Assembly (NCBI GenBank): GCA_035569495.1
Contig: DATMMX010000011.1
Span: 186,001 to 250,000 of the forward strand
From: DASRDZ01 sp035569495
GTDB taxonomy: Bacteria; Chloroflexota; Dormibacteria; Aeolococcales; Aeolococcaceae
Direction of reading: 5' to 3'
DNA length: 64,000 nt
Part shown: positions 15,481-25,300 of the stretch, piece by piece
Numbering within the stretch: position 1 is the stretch's first letter
Layout: every line of letters begins with the position of its first letter
Position numbers and translations under genes: made by a program
Notes under the pieces: model-generated
The model's database searches: none
Seen by the model: the letters and a program-made list of their open reading frames with translations, nothing else
Told to the model about the DNA's origin: nothing

Positions 15481-17142
15481 CTATGGACCCCGCGACACCT
15501 CGTGGCCGCGGTCGAAGCGCGTGCCTCGCCCCACTCCCCGTGATCGAGCGACACGTGTCGTCCAACCACGAGCCGAGCTCGCCGCTCGATCAGATGAAAC
15601 GGCGGGTGCCGCCAGCCACGAGGTCGGTTCGACGACGGCCTCCTGCGGAGTGGCAGGCGGGACCCCGATCGCGTGTTCGAGCTGCGCGCAGGCAGCGCGG
15701 AGGTCATCGTGGAGGCCCCGTCCCTGCGCGTCCGCTGCGAGCTGTCCCCCATAGTCGCCGGCGAGCAGGGAGCGGATGCTCTGGCAGGCCCTGCGATCGA
15801 CCAACCCGACCGCGAGCCGCCCATCCGGAAGATCGCCCACGGCCGCATGGGCTCCCCGCGCGTGTGCGACGTCTCGCCTGGCGGCGGACATCTCCGCGAC
15901 TGCGACCTCGCCGATTGCGCGGTCCGAGAGGAAGCGGTCGGCCCTCAGCAGGCCCTCGTGAAGCCCCGGAAGGACGTCCTGCGCTGGCACCGGCGGTCGA
16001 CCGGAGTCAGCCTGCACTCGTTCAGCAAGCGCGTCGCTCGCCGCCTGATACTCCGCCGCGGCGCGTCGCGCCCGCACCAGGCTGCGTCCGAGGGCATGGT
16101 GCGAAGGGTCGACATTGTCGAAACACTCGCCGGCAATGCGCCCGAACGATGCGATGATATCGAGGGCGAGATCCCGGTAGGCATCGTCGCGGGCCGGGAG
16201 GGTCAGCGGAGCGTAACCGCCGTCGCGAAGGTCGTACGACCGGTTGACCTGATGCGCCACGGGGGCGACGTCCGGGACTGTGCGAGCCGACAACCGATCG
16301 CCGACTTCGTCGAGCCGCCACGTGAGCTGGGACGCCGCGAGGTTGACGGCGTCGACGTCCGGTTGTGCGCGAGCGTCGGCGCGTATGGCGGTCCGCGAGA
16401 CGGCCTGAACCAGGTCGACTTCCCGAGTCCCCCGGAACGAACCGGTGGCGGTGTCCCACAATGCCAGGCCGCCAGCGGCCAGCTCGGACGCGCCAAGGAC
16501 GCTCTTCGGCACGGCATCCGCATGCTGGGCGACGAGGCCAAGCGTGCCATCGAGGTCACGGGCAAGTTGCCGCCACGCCGCCGACGCGTCGGGCGCGCCT
16601 GCTGTCGAGAGCGCACGCAGGTCGTCCTGCAGCACGTGTGCCGCCGCTCGGACTCCCGGAGGGAGCATTCCAACGATCAGCGTCCGGCTCTCATGAGCCA
16701 TGACCCGGTCCAGCTCGTGTACCAGGACAACGGCCGCACGGTGCAGAGGCTGACATGCCTCCGAACCCGGGATGACGTCGCCGGCGCTTCGAGACAGATG
16801 GAGCGCCCGGCTCAGCCCCACGAACGCGCTCGCGGCGGTGGTGAACGTCGTCTCGGCGAGGCGCACGAGGGGGTCGTGCGGCGCGTGGGCGCGGAGCGAG
16901 TCGACCATGCGCCGGCCCGCGGCGATGACGTCGTGGAGTCGCTCATCCTCGGCCTGGTCGCTCTCACGAGATCGTGCCCACCCACCGCGCCGAGGCTGCG
17001 ATGGCCACGCGGACAGCACCTCGGGCACGAGCACCGCGTGTTGCTCGCACGCGATCGCCACGCACCGTGACGCGGAGCGCAGGCGCGTTGCGACCGCGGA
17101 CAGGGACGAGCGTTCGACGCCGGTCAGCGCGGGCACGCGCAA
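15481..17142 (-). CDS. hypothetical helical protein, 553 aa
   Basis: Codons in this frame are strongly GC-biased at the third position, unlike the long frame on the opposite strand, and the product is Ala/Leu/Arg-rich and largely helical (for example RLHDVIAAGRRMVDSLRAHA and HRAAVVLVHELDRVMAHES). No domain is recognised. The C-terminal 40 residues are Arg/Ser-rich and may be disordered. The start is uncertain: TTG 17142 opens the frame and GTG 17136 is close by. It stands alone between two rightward units. Confidence 0.65.
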   Translation of the reverse strand: MRVPALTGVERSSLSAVATRLRSASRCVAIACEQHAVLVPEVLSAWPSQPRRGGWARSRESDQAEDERLHDVIAAGRRMVDSLRAHAPHDPLVRLAETTFTTAASAFVGLSRALHLSRSAGDVIPGSEACQPLHRAAVVLVHELDRVMAHESRTLIVGMLPPGVRAAAHVLQDDLRALSTAGAPDASAAWRQLARDLDGTLGLVAQHADAVPKSVLGASELAAGGLALWDTATGSFRGTREVDLVQAVSRTAIRADARAQPDVDAVNLAASQLTWRLDEVGDRLSARTVPDVAPVAHQVNRSYDLRDGGYAPLTLPARDDAYRDLALDIIASFGRIAGECFDNVDPSHHALGRSLVRARRAAAEYQAASDALAERVQADSGRPPVPAQDVLPGLHEGLLRADRFLSDRAIGEVAVAEMSAARRDVAHARGAHAAVGDLPDGRLAVGLVDRRACQSIRSLLAGDYGGQLAADAQGRGLHDDLRAACAQLEHAIGVPPATPQEAVVEPTSWLAAPAVSSDRAASSARGWTTRVARSRGVGRGTRFDRGHEVSRGP

Positions 17143-18186
17143 TCACCGGGCGTTGTCCCAGCTTCCGTGACCGTGGCCTCCGGCGGACCGCGCGGGACGT
17201 TGCCATGCTTCCTGTCCGCCCGTATCTCCAACCCTTCGGCACGCTTCCAGGCGGACACACCGAGCCCCAGCGGCTCCGACTCTTTGCTGGGGAACCCCAG
17301 GGCAGCTCACGCCGAGACTCGGGGTTCGCCCGCGTGCGACCCACACGACAAGCGCCGACGCGCATTCGCGCCGGTCGGCGCGAGTCCCTTCGGCTGGGCT
17401 AGGGGTCCGTGGTGGCGCGGCGGCCGCTCGCCGTTTGATTGCCTCGCCTGGGTGCGCGCGATGCGGACCATCCTCGGCCGTCGCAGGTGCCTGGTCGGTC
17501 AGCCCCCTCAGCCGGCGCTCACGCTGACCAAGCGCTTCCGGCCACGGGCAAGGCACGGACAACCTCGGTGATCGACTCCGCCACGACGTCGACGACGGAG
17601 TGCGGTGTGCTGCCACCGCGCCGCACCCGCGGGACGCGGAGCAGGTCTGCGGCCGCGACGCTGCCGAGCGAGGCCCGCGCCCAGTCGAGCGGCAAGCGAA
17701 CAGAAGCGAGAGGTGGGGACATCGGCGCGGGAGTCTGCGAGATCGGTCGGTCGTAAATACGACAGCAGGACAAAGGCGACGCCAACGCCGCTGGATGACG
17801 CCGCGCAACGGGCCTACAGTGCATGTCGCGCTGGGAAAATTGGGATGTGCGCCGTCACGCGTTGCCGGGCGGCCGCGGAAGGAGATCGACTTGATGCCAC
17901 CTGTGAAACCATCGCGTGCTCGTCCTCGGGGATCTGCACGCAGGCGCCACGTGCATGGTCACGCAGTTCATCTAGCGGCTCCACCTCCAACGAGATCCTG
18001 CTCCTGTCAGCGGCGATCAATGAGCGTTGTTCTCCGGCACGTCGCTGCCTGCGCGTGCGCCGGGATCGGTACCCAGCGAGGAGGTCGTCATCACCCCACT
18101 TTGGAATGGATGCTCGTCGCGCTCGAGAGCGGCGACGGTGACACCGGCCGCCAGCGAGAGCCCCGCGACGGGGGGGATGACAGCCG
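17143..18186. other. kilobase gap, no secure gene
   Basis: Several short frames exist but none has consistent codon bias. The best is on the minus strand, roughly 18022 to 17814: its product contains ISLEVEPLDELRDHARGACV then QIPEDEHAMV and could be a small protein of about 65 residues, but it lacks a clear start. The palindrome at 17750-17763 is the only striking regulatory signal. The segment may hold promoters for the two divergent flanking genes. Confidence 0.4.
17750..17763. promoter_or_regulatory. perfect palindrome GTCGTAAATACGAC, candidate operator
   Basis: Six-base arms GTCGTA/TACGAC around a central AA, in an otherwise GC-rich gap. The AT-rich centre and dyad symmetry are typical of dimeric repressor sites. 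Which regulator would bind it is unknown. Confidence 0.4.
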
Positions 18187-20922
18187 ATGAGCCGGACCGC
18201 CGTGCGGATGGCCCTGTCCGCGGTCGCCCTAGCGACGCTCGTGGCGTCCTGGGCTGCCCCGATGTCGTCGTCGGCCCAGACGGGCCAGAGGCGAAGCGTG
18301 CAGCTCCATGCAACGGTCAACCTCGCAGCTCTCGCGGCAGGTCCACGCTCGCCGGTTGCGACCCATCCGCATCGCAGCGTTCTGCCGGAGGTCGACAAGC
18401 GGTACGGACCGGCCGCGCACCTCGCGACCGCGGTTCCTGGTGGTGCCGGAGCGCCACCCAGCCAGGTCGTCAGCGGGGGCGGCAATGCCGACGGCTTCCG
18501 AGGTCTCGACATCGTGTCCATGGAGGCGGCCGGAACCGGCTCCTATCAGGGAAGCAACGGCGGGCTGGAACCGCCGGATCAGATGCTCTGCGTGGGCAGC
18601 GGATTCGTCGTCGAGGGCGTCAACACCGCCATCGAGGTCTTCAGCGATCGTGGCGTCCCACTTGTCGGCGCGGTGCCGCTCACGCAGTTCATGAACCTCA
18701 CCCAGGCAAAGAACGCGGTCCCGGGCACGTTCACCAGCGACCCGCGCTGCATCTACGACGCCGCGACCAAGCGATTCTTCCTCATGGTGCTGGAGATCGA
18801 CTCCAGCAACGGCGTCCTCAATTACCCCTTCACCCGCTCCCATACGTACTTCGCCGTCAGCAAGACCTCTGATCCCACCGGGGCCTGGTCCATCTACGGG
18901 TACGACGTCACCGACGACGGGATCGGCGGCACGCCCGTGCATCCAACGTGTCCATGCCTGGACGACCAGCCGCTGATGGGGACCGACCCGTTCGGCTTCT
19001 ACATCACCGCCAACGAGTATTCGGACGCGGAGGTTCTCCCGGTGGCGTCGCCTGTCAACCCGCCCTTCGGGACGCTACCCGACTTCCGCAACGGCCAGTC
19101 CCAGGTCTACGCCTTCCCCAAGGCGGCGCTGGAGGCCGGAGCCTCGCAACTGCAGTTCACCGACTTCGACTCCGCCAACACCCCCCTGCCGGCGAACGCT
19201 CCTCAGGGGTCCACGTGGTCGGAGCTGCAGCCCGCCCACTCGCCTCCTGGAGACGCGACCGTGCAACCGCAGGGCGGAGCCGAGTTCTTCATGAGTCAGC
19301 TCGACTTCGACGGCCAGGGTGACAACCGCGTTGCCGTCTGGGCGATCACGAACACTGCCTCGCTGGCGACAGCAACGCCCAGCGTCACGCTCACCTCGCC
19401 GACGCTCGTGACAACGCTCAATCCAGCCGACACCTACAAGCTGCCATCGTCCGGTGTCGACCAGAAGGAGGGCGACCATCCTCTGTGCGCGTCCTGCAGC
19501 GAGGAACGTATCAATCCGAACGACGATCGCATGAACGAGGTCATGTTGACCAACGGCCAGCTCTGGGGAGCGGTCAACACCGACCTTCCCCCCATCACCG
19601 CCGGCGCCGCTTCCCCGGAGGGGGATGACCGCACCGGCATCATGTACTTCGAGGTCTCGCCTGCCCTCGACTCCTCCTCTCACCTCACTGCGACGATGAC
19701 ACGGGACGGCTACGTCACCGTCCCCCGTGAGAGCGTGCTGTTTCCGTCGATCGGGGCGACGCCCGGCGGCGCCGTGATCATGACTTTCAGCCTCAGTGGC
19801 GTCGACTACTTCCCGAGTGTGGCGTGGACAAGGCTCGACGGACTGGCTCCCGGGACGGGGCCCGTCGTGCATGTCGATGCCGCCGGGACAGCGCCCGAGG
19901 ACGGGTTCACCGGCTACGGCACGTGCGCCTCGTTCGGGCTGGCGAGCGAGTGCCCGCCGCAGGGCAGTGGCGTCTCGCGCTGGGGTGACTATTCCTTCAG
20001 CGAGGTCGACGAGAAGGGCTGCGTCTGGGGCGCAGGCGAATACATCCCGGGCGGGTCGAGCGACGGGGTGGCAGGCGACTGGGGCACATGGATTCACCGC
20101 ATCGCGCCGGCAGGCTGCACCGAACCTGCGCTCACGCCCGTGGCGAAGCTGACTACAAACCCCTGCGGTCCGCTGTTCACCAGTCCTGCGGGTTCCGACG
20201 ACTACCTCGGCGTCGCGACGGGTCACGCGTTCAAGGGACAGAATCCTCAGCTCGACCTCCTGTCCGGCACGCTCGGTCTCACCTCCGATGGCACCCAGCT
20301 CGTTGCGACGCTCGTCCTCAACAATCTCACCACGGCGCTTCCGCCCGGAGGGCAGGCAAACGAGTATTACCTCCTCTGGACCTTCAACAACACCCAGTGG
20401 TTCGCCAACGCACAGGTTGACACCGCGGGAACCGTGACCTACTCCGACGGGCAGGTCAACGGCACGCAGTTCGTCACGCGGACGACCGGGCCCACAGACA
20501 CCGGTGCGTTCAACTCCGGGTCGAACGGGTCGGTCGTCATGCACGTCCCTCGCGACCAGGTTGGCGACCCGGGTCTCGGAATCCAGCTCACGAGCCCCAA
20601 GGGATCGACAAAGGAACTCGTCGGCGTCGCGGGTGTCGGCGGAAGCCTTCAGCCCGTCGACGACGCCGGTCCCGACTTCCAGTACACAGTCGGTCAGACC
20701 TGCGCGAAGCTGTCCTCCTCGCCGAGCCCATCGCCGGCGGCGAGCACGACGAACAGCGCTCCCTCTGCGTCTGCGACCATACCGGTGCCGGTCGTTCCGG
20801 AGACGCTCCCGAACAGCGGGACAGCCACCCCGACCGGTCCAGCGCTCGGTATCGGAGGAGTCGTGGCGCTCCTGTGCGCAGGATGGCTCCGCCGACGCCG
20901 ACCGGGATGTCCTCCACGGTAG
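18187..20922 (+). CDS. large secreted surface protein with sortase-like LPNSG anchor
   Basis: The 911-aa protein has an N-terminal signal peptide (VRMALSAVALATLVASWAAP, cleavage probably after SSSAQ/A) and a long extracellular region with GLEPPDQMLCVGSGFVVEGV, TSDPRCIYDAATKRFFLMVL and DDQPLMGTDPFGFYITANEY. These blocks recur in a family of secreted actinobacterial proteins of unknown function. It ends with a Ser/Pro/Ala-rich linker, LPNSGT, a hydrophobic helix (LGIGGVVALLCAGW) and RRRR. LPNSG plus helix plus basic tail is an LPXTG-type cell-wall sorting signal with a variant fifth position. On an ICE such a protein could act as an adhesin that helps donor-recipient contact; that is inference. 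Confidence 0.8.
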   Translation: MSRTAVRMALSAVALATLVASWAAPMSSSAQTGQRRSVQLHATVNLAALAAGPRSPVATHPHRSVLPEVDKRYGPAAHLATAVPGGAGAPPSQVVSGGGNADGFRGLDIVSMEAAGTGSYQGSNGGLEPPDQMLCVGSGFVVEGVNTAIEVFSDRGVPLVGAVPLTQFMNLTQAKNAVPGTFTSDPRCIYDAATKRFFLMVLEIDSSNGVLNYPFTRSHTYFAVSKTSDPTGAWSIYGYDVTDDGIGGTPVHPTCPCLDDQPLMGTDPFGFYITANEYSDAEVLPVASPVNPPFGTLPDFRNGQSQVYAFPKAALEAGASQLQFTDFDSANTPLPANAPQGSTWSELQPAHSPPGDATVQPQGGAEFFMSQLDFDGQGDNRVAVWAITNTASLATATPSVTLTSPTLVTTLNPADTYKLPSSGVDQKEGDHPLCASCSEERINPNDDRMNEVMLTNGQLWGAVNTDLPPITAGAASPEGDDRTGIMYFEVSPALDSSSHLTATMTRDGYVTVPRESVLFPSIGATPGGAVIMTFSLSGVDYFPSVAWTRLDGLAPGTGPVVHVDAAGTAPEDGFTGYGTCASFGLASECPPQGSGVSRWGDYSFSEVDEKGCVWGAGEYIPGGSSDGVAGDWGTWIHRIAPAGCTEPALTPVAKLTTNPCGPLFTSPAGSDDYLGVATGHAFKGQNPQLDLLSGTLGLTSDGTQLVATLVLNNLTTALPPGGQANEYYLLWTFNNTQWFANAQVDTAGTVTYSDGQVNGTQFVTRTTGPTDTGAFNSGSNGSVVMHVPRDQVGDPGLGIQLTSPKGSTKELVGVAGVGGSLQPVDDAGPDFQYTVGQTCAKLSSSPSPSPAASTTNSAPSASATIPVPVVPETLPNSGTATPTGPALGIGGVVALLCAGWLRRRRPGCPPR

Positions 20923-21123
20923 CTTTCGTCAGCTGGCGACACCTTGCGCCGAGAGCATCGCCCTCGCGACCCTCGGTTCTACGACAGCATCAGGGTCCTC
21001 TGGGCTTGGGTCGACGTCGTAGCCTAGCCCGCCCGCCGGGGCGCCTGCGAGGCAAGCTCTCCAGCGGCCCGGGCGCGCGGGCCTTCTGCGGCTCCGTCGA
21101 TCCCACCCCAGGAGGACGGAGTC

Positions 21124-21606
21124 ATGAGCTATCTGGTCAGCTTCCGCGACGGACGCATCGCGATACGTGCGTCCGCAAAGGCGGCCGCTCTGGGCGAGCT
21201 AATGTCGATCGCGGCCGACGGCAGGCTCGCAGGCGACGAGAGCACAGCGCTGCGGCGCGCGGTGCTGCACGCCGGGACGCTTGAGACCGCTCTTCGCGCG
21301 TTCGGCTGGGACTCCTACGTGGATGCGACCGGCGACGTGGTGAACGCCTGGATGACCGGCGACGAGCTGGCGTACTCCGAGGAGATGCTTCGCGCGCTGG
21401 TCTCCCGCATCGAACCGGGAAGCTTCGTGGAGTTCATCGGCGAGGACGGCGACATCTGGCGCTGGAGCTTCACCGGTCGGCACATGATCGAGACGTATCC
21501 GGAGTTGCTCTGGCCGCCGACATCAACCGGTCGCTGGGCGCGCGCCCTTCAGGTCCTTCGCGCGCGCGCCGCGGCGTTGCGGGTGCGGCGGAGGGCTGCG
21601 CCGTGA
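21124..21606 (+). CDS. hypothetical protein, 160 aa
   Basis: Begins MSYLVSFRDGRIAIRASAKA after a strong AGGAGG site. The N-terminal half is helical and the middle has SRIEPGSFVEFIGEDGDIWR, reminiscent of small beta-sheet proteins common in actinobacterial mobile elements. The C-terminus is Arg/Ala-rich. No family assigned. The GTG of the next gene overlaps its stop by four bases, so the two are coupled. The 200 bp before it (20923-21123) show no gene. Confidence 0.7.
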   Translation: MSYLVSFRDGRIAIRASAKAAALGELMSIAADGRLAGDESTALRRAVLHAGTLETALRAFGWDSYVDATGDVVNAWMTGDELAYSEEMLRALVSRIEPGSFVEFIGEDGDIWRWSFTGRHMIETYPELLWPPTSTGRWARALQVLRARAAALRVRRRAAP

Positions 21607-22091
21607 CCCGCGAGGAGCTCGAGGCGACGGCGCGCCTCCCGACGTACGCCATTGTGTCCGCGGGCACGGACTGCGCCGTTGCCCAACGCACGACCGAGTC
21701 CGGCGCGACACGCCTGCTCGGCGACGGCCGTCTCCGCCTGCAGCGCTCTGCGTGCGAGATGGTGCTCGCAGAGATCCACCGGGCTATCGAAGCAGGCTGG
21801 AGCGCGGGGCTCGCCCAGGCGTTGCTGGCGCTGGAGGACCAGCCCGCGGAGGCAGCGGCTCTCGCGCGTCGCGCACACCGTCGGCGCTCGTCGACAGCGG
21901 CTCCACCGACGGCCCCCCGTAACCCGTGGGGAGCACCAGCACCGCCGCCTGACGTCTGCGCGGTCGGGGTGGCCACCCGTGGGCTCCGCGCACACCGGCC
22001 CTCCCGACCGCAATCAGCCGCGGCCGCGTCCACCGCTGCGCCGACAGGAGGAACTGGCGCCAGCCCTCGTGGCCCGGCTCGGGAGAGGTGA
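21603..22091 (+). CDS. hypothetical protein, 162 aa
   Basis: Starts MTREELEATARLPTYAIVSA at GTG 21603, overlapping the preceding stop. Residues 1-90 look folded (CEMVLAEIHRAIEAGWSAGL); the rest is an Ala/Pro/Arg-rich tail, which could be non-native if the stop were lost, since the tail has little sequence character. Function unknown. It is followed by the structured leader of the helicase gene. Confidence 0.55.
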   Translation: MTREELEATARLPTYAIVSAGTDCAVAQRTTESGATRLLGDGRLRLQRSACEMVLAEIHRAIEAGWSAGLAQALLALEDQPAEAAALARRAHRRRSSTAAPPTAPRNPWGAPAPPPDVCAVGVATRGLRAHRPSRPQSAAAASTAAPTGGTGASPRGPARER

Positions 22092-22167
22092 GACCCCGGA
22101 CGACCGTTCCGCATCCGGCGCGCAGACCGCTCTGCCCGCGCCGGCGGATCGTGGCCCCGGCGCCCTG

Positions 22168-22304
22168 GGGGCTGTCAAGGCCGCACCGCTGGCGCGGTGC
22201 GCCGCCGGCGGTTCCCGCCGGGGAAGCCCGGACAGCCCCGGAGCCGTGGCTGCGGCCGCCTTCACGCGGGCCTGAGACGGCCCGCCCTTGGAGGTGGCCT
22301 CCCC
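22168..22304 (+). ncRNA. structured leader C: three-way junction and Shine-Dalgarno hairpin before the helicase
   Basis: GGGGCTGTC (22168-22176) pairs with GACAGCCCC (22231-22239), enclosing two hairpins: GCACCGC/GCGGTGC with loop TGGC (22183-22200) and CCGGCGG/CCGCCGG with loop TTC (22205-22221). Downstream, GGAGG (22290-22294) pairs with CCTCC (22298-22302), hiding the ribosome site just before ATG 22305. The same plan recurs at leaders A, B, E and F. All pairings are seen in the sequence; a regulatory role is inferred. Confidence 0.6.
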
Positions 22305-25300
22305 ATGGACGACGCACGACGACCAGACGAGTCCCAACCGGTGGGCGAGCTCGACGACGAGATGCCCGGCGAGACCGCCCCTCGGCCGGGCACACTCGCG
22401 CGCGCTCGGCTGAGCCTGCGGATCCTCGAGCGGCTCTCCGCACTGGAACGGCCAGCCGCAACTGTCACCGATGACGACCGCACCCTGCTCGCTCTCTGGT
22501 GCGGATGGGGACCGCTCGCGCGTGCCTTCGACCCGCAGGCTGATGGCGGATGGGCGCTCGTCGGCGCCGCGATGCGCGAGTTCGTCGACGACAACGCCTG
22601 GGACGCGGCGCTGCAGGCGACGCCGACCAGCTTCTACACGCCTCCATGGCTGTCGAAGGCCATCTGGCAGGCGCTGCTCGGTCTCGGTTTCACCAGCGGT
22701 CACGTCCTCGAGCCCGGATGCGGTCACGGAACGTTCATGGCGGCAGCGCCCGACCACGCCGACATCGAGTGGAAGGGCCTCGAGCGCGACCCGGTGAGCG
22801 CTCGGATCGCACGCGTCCTCCATCCGGCGGCCTCCATCACGACCGGTGCCCTGGAGACCATGCCGCTGCGCGAGGGCGAGTACGAGGCCGCCATCGGCAA
22901 CGTCCCCTTCGCCGACATCGGCATCTACGACCCGACATGTCCGCGGCGCTTCACGCTGCACAACTACTTCCTCTGGCGTGCCGTGCGCGCGCTGCGACCC
23001 GGTGGCATCGCCGCACTCGTCACCTCGCGCTTCTCGCTCGACGCCGACTACCAGCACGCGCGCCACGAACTCAATGAGCTGGCCCAATTCCTCGGCGCGG
23101 TGCGGCTCCCCGGTGGCGCCCTGAGCGACAGCGGGACCGACGTCGTCGCCGATGTCCTCCTGTTGCGCCGGCGCAGAGATGGCGACGAGGATGGCGAGCC
23201 CTGGCTGGGGTCATCGACCCATGACGCCGGCCTCATCTACAACGACTACTTCGCTGCCAACCCTGGGCACGTCATCGGGGAGATCGAGCCGGGCAGTGGC
23301 CAGTACCGGGCCGACCCCCTCCACGTGCGCTTCGCCGGCGATGCGGAGCAAAGGTCCCAAGCCGTCAGCGCGGCGCTGGCCGACATCGTCCGCCGGGCTG
23401 TGCGCAACGGGCTCACGCTGCCTCCTCCGCTGGCCGAGGTCGCCCCAGTCGACGCCGCAGATGACCAGGTCGAGAGTGCGGCACGCAAGCAGGGCTCATT
23501 CCACCTCGTCAACGGCGAGATCCGCCAGGTCGTCGGTCGAAAGCTCCACGCCGTCCGCGACAGCGCGGAGCTGCGCGCGCTCATCAGGCTGCGCGACGCC
23601 ACGCTGGAGCTGCTCACCGCCGAGGCAGACATCCACGCGCCCGACGGTGCACTGGAGCCGCTCCGTGAGCGAGCCAACCTGCACTACGACACCTACGTCC
23701 AGCAGTTCGGCCCCGTCAACCGCTGCACCATCGTCGAGGGTCCGCCGGACCCGGAGACCGGAATGTCGGTGCTGCAGCGGCGCCGGCCACCGATGGGCGG
23801 CTTCCGGCAGGACCCTGACTACGTCACCGTCCTGGCGCTCGAGTCCTATGACGACGACACCGGCGACACGTCGCGGGCTCCGCTCCTTCGCCACCGCGTC
23901 AACCGCCCGGCGTTGCCCGCACAGCACGCCGACAGCCCCGGTGAGGCGATCGCCCTCACCCTCGACGCGCGTGGCCATCTCGACCTGACGTACGCGGCGC
24001 AGCTCCTCGGTGTCGAGGAGGACGCGGCGGTCGGCGTCCTCGGCGATCTCGTCTTCCACAACCCGGTTGCGCAGCGGCAAGAGATCGCCGCGGAATACCT
24101 CTCGGGCAACGTGCGCGGCAAGCTCGCCGACGCGCGGACCGCTGAGCAGACAGACCCCGAGCAGTACGCACGCAACGTCACCGCCCTGGAGGCCGTCCAG
24201 CCCGCGAACCTGACGCCGGCGCAGATCCGCGTCCGTCTCGGCGCGCCCTGGGTCGGCGCCGACGACGTCGAGGCCTTCATCACCGAGACCCTCGGCCAGC
24301 TCAGCGGCGGCGTCACCCACGTGCCCGCAGCAGCGCTGTGGGAGGTCGATGCGGACGGGTGGGAGCGCGACCGGCCAGTGGCGACGACGGAATGGGGCAC
24401 AGCCCGCATCGACGCCTATCGCCTCGTCGAGATGATCCTCAACGGGCGCGTCCCTGTGGTCTACGACGAGGTCGAACGCGACGACGGGACGACGACGAAG
24501 GTGCGCAACGTCGAGGAGACGATGCTCGCCACGGAGAAGGCGCGGATGCTCAACGACCGCTTCTCCGAGTGGGTGTGGGAAGACCCCGACCGCACGGATC
24601 GCCTCGCCGAGCGCTACAACCGCCTCTTCAACTCGACAGTCCTCCGCAGCTACGACGGGTCGCACCTGACGTTCCCCGGCATGGCGCCGGACTTCACCCC
24701 GTACCCATCGCAGAAGGACATCGTCTACCGGATCATCTCGTCACCGGCGGCGCTGTGCGGCTTCGCCGTCGGCGCCGGCAAGACGGCCGCGATGTTCATG
24801 TCGGCGCTGACCATGCGCCGCCTCGGACTCGCCGCCAAGCCCATGATCGTGGTGCCGAACCACCTGCTCGAGCAGGTGGCGCGTGACGGCAAGAGCCTGT
24901 TTCCGCTGGCCAACATCCTGATGGCCGGCCATGAGGACGTCACCGCGGAGCGGCGCCGTCTCTTCGCGGCGCGCTGCGCGATGGGCGACTGGGATGCCAT
25001 CGTCATCACGCACTCGGCCTTCACCGCCATGGGCGTGCATCCGTCGACCGAGGCCAGCTACCTCGGTGACGTGCTGGCGCGCTACCGGTGCTCCCTGTAT
25101 CTGCAGAGGGCGAGCAGGCGCAGCCGCTCGGTCAAGCGCGTGGCGAAGATGGTCGAGTCGATGGCGCAGCGGCAGCGCCAGTTGCTCGATCACCGGACCG
25201 ACGTCGGCGTGACGTTCGAGCAGCTCGGCGTCGATTACGTCTTCGTCGACGAGAGCCACTACTTCAAGCGGCTGAGCACGCCGTGCATGACCGACGGCTT

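Noticed and set aside
15673..17070. Rightward 465-codon frame opposite the 553-aa gene
   Set aside because: The leftward frame has the better third-position GC bias and helical amino-acid patterns.
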